A stretch of DNA of 45,388 nt from Aequorivita soesokkakensis (lineage in GTDB: Bacteria; Bacteroidota; Bacteroidia; Flavobacteriales; Flavobacteriaceae), in the NCBI RefSeq assembly GCF_001641085.1, contig NZ_LXIE01000022.1, positions 1 to 45,388 on the forward strand, in the 5' to 3' direction. Below are positions 7,576-16,413 of this stretch, in pieces. The stretch's first letter is position 1. Each line of letters starts with the position of its first letter. The position numbers were made by a program, and so were the translations under genes. Under the pieces are notes generated by a model, which saw only the letters and a program-made list of their open reading frames with translations, was not told the origin of the DNA and ran no database searches.

Positions 7576-8598
7576 TCAATCGTCTATAAGTTTAATCCAT
7601 TTATGTTTTACCATTTCCCAATCAAGATTTTCCATTTTGGCGCGGGCATTTTTTGTGATATTTTGAACTTTTAAAGGGACGGTACATAATTCTTCAATGG
7701 CTTGCACAAAAGATTCCGGGGAGTTTGGAGACACTAAGATACCATCAATACTATTTTCAATCAAAAAAGGCATCCCTCCCACGTTTGTTGAAATAACGGG
7801 CAATCCGAGAGCCATGGCCTCCATTACGCTCACTGGCATATTGTCGAAATTGGTGGTGTTTATAAAGATGTCAAAGTCCTTGGCAAGTGCTATCCATTCT
7901 TTTTTGTTCAGCATTCCTGTAAATGTAATGGGTAGGTTTAATTCAGCGGCTTTTCTTTTACAGGTTTCCAGAGAACCATCTTTGTCTGGGCCCACCATGG
8001 AAAGAGTGACATTCAATCCTTTTTTCTTTAGTAATTCCACTATTTCCAGTGCCATTTCCGGGTTGTATATTTCTGAAAAGGAACGCACCCATAAAAGCTT
8101 TGGGGTTATTGATTGTCTAAGTTGAAAAGGGTAATCTTCTATTTCTATAGTATTTGGAATATAGATAAGATTTTCAAAGCCTCTTTTATTGAATTCTTGC
8201 AGTATATAATTGGATGGGGCTATATTCATTTTGGCTCCATTGAAAATTTTTTGGCTGGTTTTTTTGCTTTTATCCAGACGATTGGGAAGGTTTCCCCCTC
8301 TTAATATAGGAGCATAAGGTATTTTGATTATTCTACATAAAGTTGCCACAGCAACAGCGTAATAGAAATTTTGCGTGCTATAGGTATCAATTAAAACAAG
8401 AGAAACTTTATTTCTATTTAGAAATGTGGACCAGAGCATATCTAGTATTCGAAACAATTTATTTTTAAATGAAGAAACGGTAATTACAGAATATCCCTCT
8501 TGTTTAAGAAAATTTCCCAAGGTTTCAATGGATGTGACCGTACTGCCTTTTTTGGAAAGTTTGTTACCTATATAAAGTAGGTTTTTTTTCTTATTCAT
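7576..8598 (-). CDS. Glycosyltransferase, GT4 type
   Basis: 340 residues. Retaining GT-B transferase, cytoplasmic. The N-terminal half is Rossmann-like (LLYIGNKLSKKGSTVTSIE). The C-terminal donor domain holds PKLLWVRSFSEIYNPEMALE, GPDKDGS, TGMLNKKEW and the E-x7-E-type site in FDNMPVSVMEAMALGLPVIS followed by TNVGGMP. ATG start at 8598. It directly follows the Wzy-like gene with a 17-nt gap. Donor and acceptor cannot be predicted. Confidence 0.88.
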   Translation of the reverse strand: MNKKKNLLYIGNKLSKKGSTVTSIETLGNFLKQEGYSVITVSSFKNKLFRILDMLWSTFLNRNKVSLVLIDTYSTQNFYYAVAVATLCRIIKIPYAPILRGGNLPNRLDKSKKTSQKIFNGAKMNIAPSNYILQEFNKRGFENLIYIPNTIEIEDYPFQLRQSITPKLLWVRSFSEIYNPEMALEIVELLKKKGLNVTLSMVGPDKDGSLETCKRKAAELNLPITFTGMLNKKEWIALAKDFDIFINTTNFDNMPVSVMEAMALGLPVISTNVGGMPFLIENSIDGILVSPNSPESFVQAIEELCTVPLKVQNITKNARAKMENLDWEMVKHKWIKLIDD

Positions 8599-8615
8599 CT
8601 GTAAACAATATATTC

Positions 8616-9899
8616 TTAGTTGTTTTGCAAAGCTTTATTTGCTTTTATCTGTTTTTTTGGAGATCCATAGTCAATGTTTAATAAACAAAGTGCATAAATA
8701 AATGCTGGAGCTGCAATTCGCATAGAGGAATGGGCTATTGTAAGAGCCCAAAATATTAAAAAGGGATAAAAATAAATGTTTTTCCTGCCTTTCATTTTTG
8801 AAATTATTGGCGCAAAAATAAGTACCAGTAAAGCAAATATCCCAAACATTCCATGCTCTGAAAGCATTCGGGATATTTCATTATGGGTTGGAAGTTCTAC
8901 CCCAATTTCGGTTTCAAAATATGTTTTTACTTGCCCAACGCCCACACCAAATATTGGGCTTCCCTTAAAAGCATCTATTTCAGTTGAAAGTAATTCCGTT
9001 CTGCCTGTTGTTACATCTTCTTTTTCCCTTCCCAAGGCATCTTCATTAGCATAACGATTGCCTATAAGACCTCCAGTCTGAATTACCGTAAAGGCCCAAA
9101 TTCCCAAAGTAACCCCAATAATTCCAAACATTTTCAAGCTAACCTTTGCTTTGGTTTTCAAACTTGTAGAAAAGTAAAATATACCTATAAATACTATGGA
9201 AATGATAATCGCAACCAATACTCCACCCCTAGAAAATGTTAGTAATGCACGATATGCCATTAAAACCAAAAAAAACATCATTACTAAATGCACGAGTTTA
9301 TTTTTATAGGGTATTACCAAACGTGTCAATAATATAAAAACTCCTAACCCTAATACAGTTGCAACTTGATTTGGACCATAGCCCCCCGAAACTGCTGAGT
9401 TTGAAGCAGTGCTCGTAATCACATCCCTTAAATCTGGCGTATATAGAACAATATAGACCGTCATGCTTATCAAAGGATAAACTATATAATCCAATACCGT
9501 AAAAAAATCTTTTAGCTTTAAAGTTCTACCATAGCAATATACGGCCGCAATACTTAAACAAATAGGGCCGCTGATGTTGAATAACACAGCAGTCCTAAAA
9601 TCAACATCATAGCTTATTGCTTCATAAGAAACTAAAATACCCGGCATCAAAAGAAGAAGGTATAAAACATAGGGGAAGGCATTTTTTTTAAAACCCAGAA
9701 AAAACATTCCCAGAATAGCAAAAAATATCACGGAATATTTACCCGTTTCATAAAAAATAAAGGCTTTTGTCATCCTAAAAAAAACTTCAGCCCCCGTAAA
9801 ATAAGCACAGGCTAAAAAAACGACCTTTTGCTTATCCTTTTTTATAATAATAGCAAATGTAAAATACAGAAAAACCGCTATCATATAAATCAAAATCAA
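8616..9899 (-). CDS. O-antigen polymerase/ligase-like membrane protein (Wzy/WaaL type)
   Basis: About 427 residues, almost wholly hydrophobic with some 11 membrane segments, and a periplasmic-loop region containing NSAVSGGYGPNQVATVLGLG and PIFGVGVGQVKTYFE...PTHNEISRMLSEHG. The PTHN(E)...EHG pattern and GxGxG before it are typical of the Wzy_C/O-antigen ligase domain, which joins undecaprenyl-linked glycans or attaches them to lipid A. The start is uncertain: TTG at 9899 is used here, an ATG lies at 9884, and the frame stays open back to 10013 with another hydrophobic stretch but no ATG or GTG. It is the only polymerase/ligase candidate in the locus. Confidence 0.8.
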   Translation of the reverse strand: MILIYMIAVFLYFTFAIIIKKDKQKVVFLACAYFTGAEVFFRMTKAFIFYETGKYSVIFFAILGMFFLGFKKNAFPYVLYLLLLMPGILVSYEAISYDVDFRTAVLFNISGPICLSIAAVYCYGRTLKLKDFFTVLDYIVYPLISMTVYIVLYTPDLRDVITSTASNSAVSGGYGPNQVATVLGLGVFILLTRLVIPYKNKLVHLVMMFFLVLMAYRALLTFSRGGVLVAIIISIVFIGIFYFSTSLKTKAKVSLKMFGIIGVTLGIWAFTVIQTGGLIGNRYANEDALGREKEDVTTGRTELLSTEIDAFKGSPIFGVGVGQVKTYFETEIGVELPTHNEISRMLSEHGMFGIFALLVLIFAPIISKMKGRKNIYFYPFLIFWALTIAHSSMRIAAPAFIYALCLLNIDYGSPKKQIKANKALQNN

Positions 9900-10010
9900 C
9901 GGCCTATAAACCGAAGCAACAAACCCAATACCTATATGAAATAGGATTGCTGATAAAGGTTTAATATTTTGAAATCTATTTGGTTTGATATTTCTTAGTT
10001 TTATATAGAG

Positions 10011-11129
10011 TTATTTCAGAATAATCGTTTGTATTTTATGTCGGTAATTTTCAAAGGTAAAATCAACAACATCTCTATGAGCTTGAAATGCCATGGTTTT
10101 CAATTTACTTGCTTCTTCATTTAAAGCTTTCTCCAATTTATGTGTCAATTCACCTGCGGTACACGGTTCTAAAATGAATCCGTTTTCCAAACCAACGTAT
10201 TGTGTTATGCTGGAAACATTTGAAACCAAAGGCAAACAACCATAGTTCATAGCCTCGGCAATCACTTTTGGGAATCCTTCAGAAGCTGTACTGGGCAACA
10301 AGATAAAATTTGATTGCTTATAAATTTGAAAAACTTTCTTTCGCTCCATAAATCCATGGAAAACAACTGGTAATTTTAAACTATTACATTCCTCAATATA
10401 ACGTTCCATATTTTCCCCATTTCCTATAAAGTGAATGGTTTCAACTTTTTCCAATGATTTTAAATTTGCAAAAGCATCTATAATTCTTTGTACACCTTTA
10501 TCATTATCCAGCCTTCCGGCGAAACAGAATGTGAATTTGGCGCTGTAAATTTTATTTTCTATTATTTTAATTCCCTCTTGTCGTTCTTCTCCTGTTAGAC
10601 AAGGGTTTTCAAAAGTTAAACAATGTTTTGGCTGATGTGGCCAATTGCCATTTATGGTTACTTTTCTTTTTTGCTTTTTTAGCATCCATCTTTGAAAAGC
10701 ATATCCCAAAGGCGCCTTTTGTTGGTTCCAATTTCCCGCATATTTGTACCAACCCATTTTATTGTTGAAAAGCGTTAGGTAAGGAATGAGAAATACGCCT
10801 ATACCAGTAGGAGTGCGCAATTGAAAAACATCAACTTCTTTTAAAGTCTTTTGAACAGTAGCTATAATTTTAGGAGCCTGCCATATTATATTAAGTTTTG
10901 CTGCAAAATCTTTCCCTCCAACTGGTTTTAAAGAAACAAATTTTATTTTGGAAGATGTATAGGGTAAAGAACTAGGTGGCGGTACTCCCGGGTGTAAAAA
11001 AGCTATATGGATGATTTCATCAAAATCCTGTACTAGATGATTTATCTCACTAACTGTAGCTCCCCAACCAACCACTGTTCCGTCTGATTGTCTGTAGTGT
11101 TCGGTATGGGAGATGATTGCGAGTTTCAA
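10011..11129 (-). CDS. Glycosyltransferase, GT4 type
   Basis: 372 residues. The N-terminus KLAIISHTEHYRQSDGTVVGWG leads a GT-B fold. The C-terminal domain shows FTFCFAGRLDNDKGVQRIIDAF, HFIGNGENM, FHGFMERKKV and the donor-site motif ASEGFPKVIAEAMNYG. Start: TTG at 11129 (TTGAAACTC); no ATG exists before the conserved N-terminus and an in-frame stop lies shortly upstream. The 3' end is followed by the Wzy-like frame after 111 bases; the 5' side is separated from the preceding transferase gene by an AT-rich stretch with a heptad repeat. Confidence 0.86.
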   Translation of the reverse strand: MKLAIISHTEHYRQSDGTVVGWGATVSEINHLVQDFDEIIHIAFLHPGVPPPSSLPYTSSKIKFVSLKPVGGKDFAAKLNIIWQAPKIIATVQKTLKEVDVFQLRTPTGIGVFLIPYLTLFNNKMGWYKYAGNWNQQKAPLGYAFQRWMLKKQKRKVTINGNWPHQPKHCLTFENPCLTGEERQEGIKIIENKIYSAKFTFCFAGRLDNDKGVQRIIDAFANLKSLEKVETIHFIGNGENMERYIEECNSLKLPVVFHGFMERKKVFQIYKQSNFILLPSTASEGFPKVIAEAMNYGCLPLVSNVSSITQYVGLENGFILEPCTAGELTHKLEKALNEEASKLKTMAFQAHRDVVDFTFENYRHKIQTIILK

Positions 11130-11183
11130 ACTAACTATTATTTATTGTTATTTTTTATTATTTATTACCATTGTTATTTGTTC

Positions 11184-11225
11184 TTTACTCTTTATTCTTT
11201 ATTCTTTATTCTTTATTCTTTATTC
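11184..11225. repeat. Heptanucleotide minisatellite, unit TTTATTC, 6 units
   Basis: TTTACTC followed by five perfect TTTATTC units at 11184-11225. The last unit contains the stop codon (TAA, 11220-11222 on the minus strand) of the neighbouring glycosyltransferase gene, so slippage here would sit at the very end of that protein. Confidence 0.85.
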
Positions 11226-12308
11226 ATTTAAAATTTTCAAATAAGTCTCGATTACTTTATCCCAAGTAAAATTCTGCGACCAGTTTTTAGCTTCTTTGGA
11301 ATAGCTTTCATAATTGTTCAAAATTTCTTCCAAAGCTCCAACAAACTCTTTTGAATCTTTATTATTAATTAATTTTCCCGAGATCCCTTCATTAATGGCA
11401 TCCTCAATTCCACATCCCTTTGCCCCAATTGCTGGAACTCCAAGCGAATTTGCTTCAAGGATTGCAATCCCAAAGCCTTCGGCATCACCTGATTTTGTGG
11501 TTTCGCTCAACATAACGAAAACATCGGCCTGTTGTAGCAATTCAGTTTTTTCATCTTCCGAAACTTTTCCAAAAAAAACCACCGCATTTTCAATCTTTAA
11601 ATTTAAAATTAATTTTTCCAACCTACTCTTTTCTGTTGGTATGCCAACAATATGGTATTTTAGGTCGGGGAATTTTTTTAAAAGAGATGGCAAAGCGTTG
11701 ATAACATTATGTTGCCCTTTTCTCTGGGTAACGTTACCCACTGTAATTATAACTGGTATCGGTTCACTTTTTTCCCTATAGCCATTAGGGGCTTCCATTT
11801 TAAAACCATTTGGAACGACTTCAATATTTTTTAAGTTAAGGTGGGAAACCAGGGATTTTGTATAATTACTAACTGCAATAATTTTATCAAAACGTTTCAA
11901 TGAAATATCGGTAAACTTTCTCAATATGAAATTTGGAAGCTTTAGCTCACTGCCATGAATTACCGCAATAAATTTCCTTTTAAAAAAAAATGAAAGGAAG
12001 GCGCCCATCCAAATTGAAAATTTACCCGAAGAAATTATTATTTCATTGTTTCGGCTGAAGGAAAAAGCCGTCTTAATCCTATCTATATAACTGAGAAAAA
12101 TAATTTGTTTTCTGCGAATTCGAATTACATCAAAGGATAGATTTTTGTCAAATTCACGTTCCTCGTTTTCATTTGTAGAACGGGTGTCACAGATTAGCTG
12201 GATGTAAAAACCATTGGCCTGTAAATTTTTTGCCAAATTTAAGGCATGATTGCCAATACCACCCGGTTGGGGAGGGAATTCGGAGGTAATTAAGAGGATT
12301 TTGGTCAT
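11220..12308 (-). CDS. Glycosyltransferase, GT4 type
   Basis: 362 residues from the ATG at 12308 (MTKILLITSEFPPQPGG); a TTG directly before it is less likely. The FPPQPGGIGNHALNLAKNL start is the classic acceptor-side motif of GT4 enzymes. Further motifs are VPNGF, ITVGNVTQRKGQHNVINA, HIVGIPTEK and the donor-site stretch SGDAEGFGIAILEANSLGVP. Cytoplasmic, retaining. It lies just downstream of the 26-nt palindrome at 12346-12410. Confidence 0.9.
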   Translation of the reverse strand: MTKILLITSEFPPQPGGIGNHALNLAKNLQANGFYIQLICDTRSTNENEEREFDKNLSFDVIRIRRKQIIFLSYIDRIKTAFSFSRNNEIIISSGKFSIWMGAFLSFFFKRKFIAVIHGSELKLPNFILRKFTDISLKRFDKIIAVSNYTKSLVSHLNLKNIEVVPNGFKMEAPNGYREKSEPIPVIITVGNVTQRKGQHNVINALPSLLKKFPDLKYHIVGIPTEKSRLEKLILNLKIENAVVFFGKVSEDEKTELLQQADVFVMLSETTKSGDAEGFGIAILEANSLGVPAIGAKGCGIEDAINEGISGKLINNKDSKEFVGALEEILNNYESYSKEAKNWSQNFTWDKVIETYLKILNE

Positions 12309-12345
12309 CAAATTTAGAAAATAGATAGCATCATTTTATTTTTTC

Positions 12346-12410
12346 ACCACAGAGACACAGAGGGCACGGAGTGTATAATCTTTTCTTTGTGTTCTCTGTG
12401 CCTTTGTGGT
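12346..12410. repeat. Gene-less NNCACAAAG palindrome, two 26-nt arms, 13-nt spacer
   Basis: Arms 12346-12371 and 12385-12410 agree at 20 of 26 positions when one is reversed, and all six differences are G/A. These are the same 26-nt arms (9+8+9) that bound the first GxxExxY cassette, but here only 13 nt lie between. The right end touches the stop codon (12411-12413) of the upstream glycosyltransferase gene. As RNA of the plus strand five of the six differences would still pair as G-U. Confidence 0.7.
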
Positions 12411-13745
12411 TTATAGATCCAGTTCCCCAATCATTGCCCCTTCCCTTAATTTCTTCGTCGCCAACCTCCAAGAAATAAAAACCTGCAAAACTACGAACGG
12501 AAACAAAAATAGCGAGATTAAAAGACCCAAGACCAACATTTTTTTGTTTTTCTTGTAGCGGTATGGGATAATGGATTGGGGTACACTTCTCAAAATGGCC
12601 AAAAAGGCTCTTTTTTTGCCAAAGTATTTTCTATATAAATAAAGCACGCTTGGGATGGGGCGCGGGGCAAAGAGTTTTTTGGGTCTAAATGCATCCCAAC
12701 TCCCCATTTCCCGAAGGCCGCCAGAGCCCACTTTTAAATGGATTCTTCCTGCAAAAGGGTTGGATATATTTTTATAGTTATTTAAAAAGGAACGCAAGCC
12801 AAACTCACCATCGCCCATACGCTGTTTTTCAAATTGCCTGTCGAACAGCCCTATTTCCCTAAAAATTTGCTTTTTCAATAAAACATTTCCTGTATCCAAC
12901 TGACTTGATATTCTAAAAAAAGAATAATGTGCTGGCACCTCAGCACCAACTTTAGATATAGAAACACCTGAGGAAATATCGGCTTTAAAGAAATCAAGAC
13001 ATTTTAAGTGGTTGCTTATCCAGTTAGGTTCCACTCTGCTGTCATCATCAAACAGCAATAAATATTCACCTTTGGATGTTTCAATAGCGCGATTTCTTGC
13101 AAGCCACAATGCACGCTCGGTTTGATGGATAAGTTTTATTTCAAGTTTGAACTGACTGTAAAAATCTTTCTGAAATGGATTGGATTGGTCCACAACAATT
13201 ACTTCAAAATTTTTATAATCCTGTTTTTGTAAATCTTCCAAAACATCTTTTAGATATTCATATCTGTTCAATGTTGGAATTACAATACTTATCAATGGAT
13301 TTTCGGCAATCAAAGATGACTGAAAATCACTCCAATTTGAATAATGAACTGGGGTTTTTAGATAATTACTGCGTTTTACATTTCTACTATTTTTCCAAGC
13401 TGCTATTTCTTTAAAAGGATTTTTAAAGGAAATTATCCGCAACATCAAAACGTAAAAAACCCAAACCGGATTGAAATATTTTCGCAGAAAACGGTATTCG
13501 TCAATTATTGGCAGTTTCTGGAAAGAAGTATAAGTTTCTGAATTGCCAATATATCCTTTATGAATCGCCTGCCAAGAAAGGTCGTATTCTTTAGCTTTTT
13601 CACTTTTAAACCGCTGTTCTGGTTCCAACTGGCTGATAACTTCGGGCGGTAGGGTTTCAAATATTGGGAAAATGGAACTCCCATCCTTTCTGTATAATTG
13701 AAAGTAATGTGTTGGCTGCAAGTATTTTAGAAAGGAAAAAAGCAT
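12411..13745 (-). CDS. Glycosyltransferase, GT2 type, with extra N-terminal region
   Basis: 444 residues from ATG 13745 (a TTG at 13751 is in frame but less likely). The GT2 domain starts only at about residue 150 with ISIVIPTLNRYEYLKDVLEDL and continues through FEVIVVDQSNP, the metal site LLLFDDDSRVEPNW and the acceptor region RMGDGEFGLRSFL. A hydrophobic segment near the C-terminus (VLGLLISLFLFPFVVLQVFI) suggests membrane association. The roughly 150-residue leader (PTHYFQLYRKDGSSIFP and on) is not recognised. The gene begins 6 nt after the stop of the methyltransferase gene and probably is translationally coupled. Confidence 0.85.
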   Translation of the reverse strand: MLFSFLKYLQPTHYFQLYRKDGSSIFPIFETLPPEVISQLEPEQRFKSEKAKEYDLSWQAIHKGYIGNSETYTSFQKLPIIDEYRFLRKYFNPVWVFYVLMLRIISFKNPFKEIAAWKNSRNVKRSNYLKTPVHYSNWSDFQSSLIAENPLISIVIPTLNRYEYLKDVLEDLQKQDYKNFEVIVVDQSNPFQKDFYSQFKLEIKLIHQTERALWLARNRAIETSKGEYLLLFDDDSRVEPNWISNHLKCLDFFKADISSGVSISKVGAEVPAHYSFFRISSQLDTGNVLLKKQIFREIGLFDRQFEKQRMGDGEFGLRSFLNNYKNISNPFAGRIHLKVGSGGLREMGSWDAFRPKKLFAPRPIPSVLYLYRKYFGKKRAFLAILRSVPQSIIPYRYKKNKKMLVLGLLISLFLFPFVVLQVFISWRLATKKLREGAMIGELDL

Positions 13746-13751
13746 AGACAA

Positions 13752-14480
13752 TTATTTATTGAAAGCCCATACAACGTGGTCTTTGCTTAACCCATATTTT
13801 TTTAAATCCTCATTTTGATATACGTTTAGAAGTTTTGTGCTAAAACCAACTTTTTCAAACCTTTTACAATAATCCATACCACAGCTTCTACAATGGTCGG
13901 GATGTCCATGGACTTTCATATAATCTTCATAAGGAATTGATGGATCTTCATAGGTAACCATATTTCCTTTTGGATATATTGGCACGCTCATCAATAGGTT
14001 TCCCTTTGGTTTTAAGATTCTGTAAATTTCGGAAGCTGCTTTTTCATCATCGACAATATGTTCCAAAACATGCCAAACAATTACGAGGTCGTATGTATTT
14101 TCGGCAATATCTGTTTTGGTAATATCCTGTTCCATGTTAATGTGCGGTACAGCCCGGATATTTAACCTATCGTATTGTTTAATATTTTGAAAGGTATTTT
14201 TTACATAATTGTATTCATTTAGGTTTGGTGCAATGTGCAAAATGTTCAGATTGTTTTTTATTAAACCGAAATGCCGAAGGGAAAAAGGAATTAGTCGAGT
14301 TCGTGGAAGACTATTGCATTTTGGACATTTACCATTAAAAAACCCATTTCCGTTCCAATTACATATTTCGCAATGCACTTTATTGCCTTTACTAAAATAG
14401 ACACGGAGCTTGTTCTTAATTTTTTCCGATGCTGCAATAGCATAGGGTTTTGGGTTTTTTATTAAGTTGTTGAAATTCAT
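13752..14480 (-). CDS. SAM-dependent methyltransferase with zinc-ribbon
   Basis: 242 residues. A four-cysteine zinc-ribbon (CEICNWNG...KCPKCNSLPR, residues 37-59) precedes a class I methyltransferase fold. It shows ILHIAPNLNEYNYV as motif I variant, DLVIVWHVLEHIVDDE as motif with the HVLEH signature, and RILKPKGNLLMSVP. A second cysteine cluster, HCRSCGMDYC, lies near the end. Such proteins occur in surface-polysaccharide loci and may methylate a sugar hydroxyl or a lipid-linked glycan; the substrate is unknown. It is embedded between an FkbM methyltransferase and a glycosyltransferase. Confidence 0.82.
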   Translation of the reverse strand: MNFNNLIKNPKPYAIAASEKIKNKLRVYFSKGNKVHCEICNWNGNGFFNGKCPKCNSLPRTRLIPFSLRHFGLIKNNLNILHIAPNLNEYNYVKNTFQNIKQYDRLNIRAVPHINMEQDITKTDIAENTYDLVIVWHVLEHIVDDEKAASEIYRILKPKGNLLMSVPIYPKGNMVTYEDPSIPYEDYMKVHGHPDHCRSCGMDYCKRFEKVGFSTKLLNVYQNEDLKKYGLSKDHVVWAFNK

Positions 14481-14510
14481 GTTTTCTGTAAAACGCTTTC
14501 AAATTAGATT

Positions 14511-15344
14511 TTAAATTGACTCTGGAAGTGGCATATTTTGCTTGATGCCCACAAGATATTCTGGATATGGTTTATCCTTTGGAAGAAGCAGGAGATGGCA
14601 TTTTCCTCTTTCCTTTACAATTTCTCCGTTAACAATTTCTTCCCCTGTTTTTAAATACCATACTTTGTAGTCATTATTTTTTGCCCAATCAATCATTATG
14701 TTTGCAGCATTTTCCATTCGTAAATCCGCAACATCATGCATTTCAATAAAAAAAGTACATTGTGTTTCTGTAGCTAATTTAGAAGCACCTTCCATTACTA
14801 AAGTTTCGGCTCCTTCAACATCAATTTTTACAAAATCGGGCTTTAGCTTGTAATAGGAATACAAAAAATCAAGGGTTACCGTGAAAACATTCTTAAACGA
14901 ATTAACCGCAGCGGCAGATTCGGCATGACTTGCATGCATACTTCCAGCTGCGCCGGCTCCAATGGTGTAAAACTTTACAGTCTCGTTATTTTTATTGCTT
15001 ACAAAAGCTGCATAGTAATTTGCTTTAAACCCCATATTATTATTCAATAAATTACCTTGGGCCTTTTGCAGTGCCAATGGGTTTGGATCTACAAGCAGAT
15101 ATTCCCTATCGGGCTGCTGGATCATTGCAAGCAATGCCGTGTAACCCACATTTGCACCAACATCAAAAATAATTTTATGGTTTTTTGCCAAATGAAAAAA
15201 CCAAGCATCATCTTGATCTGTTTTTTTTCTTACAGTTCCCGGAAATGTTTTTAATGGAATACCGCAAAGAGTAGAGTTTACAAGTTGATCCCCTTCTTTT
15301 TTAAAGGAATAGAAAATTCCTGAAAGTAACTTTTTAATCTTCAT
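14511..15344 (-). CDS. FkbM family methyltransferase
   Basis: 277 residues. SAM-binding core HKIIFDVGANVGYTALLAM (motif I) and the FkbM hallmark PDFVKIDVEGAETLVMEGA. These enzymes usually O-methylate sugars or polyketides. ATG at 15344 directly abuts the stop of the exostosin-like gene (15345), so translation is likely coupled. A second FkbM gene is at 30425-31195; the two differ strongly outside the motifs, which suggests two different methylated positions. Confidence 0.88.
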   Translation of the reverse strand: MKIKKLLSGIFYSFKKEGDQLVNSTLCGIPLKTFPGTVRKKTDQDDAWFFHLAKNHKIIFDVGANVGYTALLAMIQQPDREYLLVDPNPLALQKAQGNLLNNNMGFKANYYAAFVSNKNNETVKFYTIGAGAAGSMHASHAESAAAVNSFKNVFTVTLDFLYSYYKLKPDFVKIDVEGAETLVMEGASKLATETQCTFFIEMHDVADLRMENAANIMIDWAKNNDYKVWYLKTGEEIVNGEIVKERGKCHLLLLPKDKPYPEYLVGIKQNMPLPESI

Positions 15345-16397
15345 TTATTTAATTCTAAATGTTTTGAAAAACCCATTCAAAGTTAACCTTTCATTCCAAA
15401 GGGTTCGGTTTGCATTTTGTAAATCTATAAAATCATTGGAAGATAAGGCACTATGAAAGTCTTTTACTTTTTCTGCAATGTTTTTTATTTCTTTTTTTTC
15501 TATCCAAACAACATGCCTTTTCCAATCAATTTCGTTTTCCAAGGGCAGCGCACAATCTGTATTTACAAAAATTGGAATGCGACCCATTGCCAGAGTCTCA
15601 TAAAATCTTATTGAAAAATTCCCTGCGCCACGTACGCAAACCACATAATCGGAACTATTTATGTTTTCATAAAACTCAAGCGTCGTCTTGTGGGTTTCTT
15701 TTTGCTTTTTGACCCCAGCGCGATATTGCTTTCTAAATATAAAATTGCTGGTAACCAAACTTGATTTCTGTAATGACTTTAAAGCAGATGCTCTTAAATA
15801 AGAAGTTGAAAGCAACAGTTGTGGATCGTTTTTGGAGATACCAACGTGAAATTTAAAATTCCGTAGAAACGTTTTAAAAGTTTCCTTGACAGCATTTATT
15901 TGTGAAGAATTCGCTTGCCCACAAAAACCAATGGTGGCTTTTGGATTATAGGGACGCTGTATGATTTCATTTGAATTAAAATATTGTGGAAGTGGGTCTT
16001 CGATAAAAGCAGGCATGGAATACTCATTTTTGGAAAATTTGGATTTATAGCCGCTGGGACGTAAAACAATCAAATTATCAAAAATTGGAATATTCACCCC
16101 AAAATCGCCGGCGTTAAAAGCAATTACTTTTTTGTTCAATAATTCACATTGCTTTACAAAAGAGATTGCTATATCTTTCCGATCTGTATTTACATAATAA
16201 TTCCAGGCCATGGTTAAAAAAACCAAATCGGCTTCTTCCAAAACCTCGGTAAAAATAAAATCGTTTTCTGAAATTCCATATAACGCAATCCGTTCCGCGT
16301 CAGTAAAGTTTTCCCCTTTAATAAATGGTTTTAGCAAAGGAAATACCAACGTCCTAAAATTTTCATTATAATGTGCTTTTGGGTAGTAGAGTTTCAA
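15345..16397 (-). CDS. Exostosin-like glycosyltransferase (GT47 type)
   Basis: 350 residues. The C-terminal half has the exostosin pattern: DYVVCVRGAGNFSIRFYETL, AMGRIPIFVNTDCALPLE and DWKRHVVWIEKKEI. The N-terminal half contains EEADLVFLTMAWNYYV. Exostosin-like proteins are best known from heparan sulfate synthesis in animals and also occur in bacterial polysaccharide loci, where they act as inverting glycosyltransferases. The start is TTG at 16397; no ATG precedes MKLYYPKAHYNENF. Its presence beside several heparan-type sulfotransferase folds is notable but does not prove a glycosaminoglycan product. Confidence 0.82.
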   Translation of the reverse strand: MKLYYPKAHYNENFRTLVFPLLKPFIKGENFTDAERIALYGISENDFIFTEVLEEADLVFLTMAWNYYVNTDRKDIAISFVKQCELLNKKVIAFNAGDFGVNIPIFDNLIVLRPSGYKSKFSKNEYSMPAFIEDPLPQYFNSNEIIQRPYNPKATIGFCGQANSSQINAVKETFKTFLRNFKFHVGISKNDPQLLLSTSYLRASALKSLQKSSLVTSNFIFRKQYRAGVKKQKETHKTTLEFYENINSSDYVVCVRGAGNFSIRFYETLAMGRIPIFVNTDCALPLENEIDWKRHVVWIEKKEIKNIAEKVKDFHSALSSNDFIDLQNANRTLWNERLTLNGFFKTFRIK

Positions 16398-16413
16398 CTT
16401 TCGATTGGTTTTA

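Noticed and set aside
7697-8125. 142-codon open frame on the plus strand opposite a GT4 gene
   Set aside because: Antisense to a complete glycosyltransferase with intact motifs, and composition looks like a reading-frame shadow.
12346-12410. NNCACAAAG palindromes as ordinary rho-independent terminators
   Set aside because: Stems are long and imperfect, no T-run follows, and the same sequence recurs at sites unrelated to transcript ends, including directly in front of genes.
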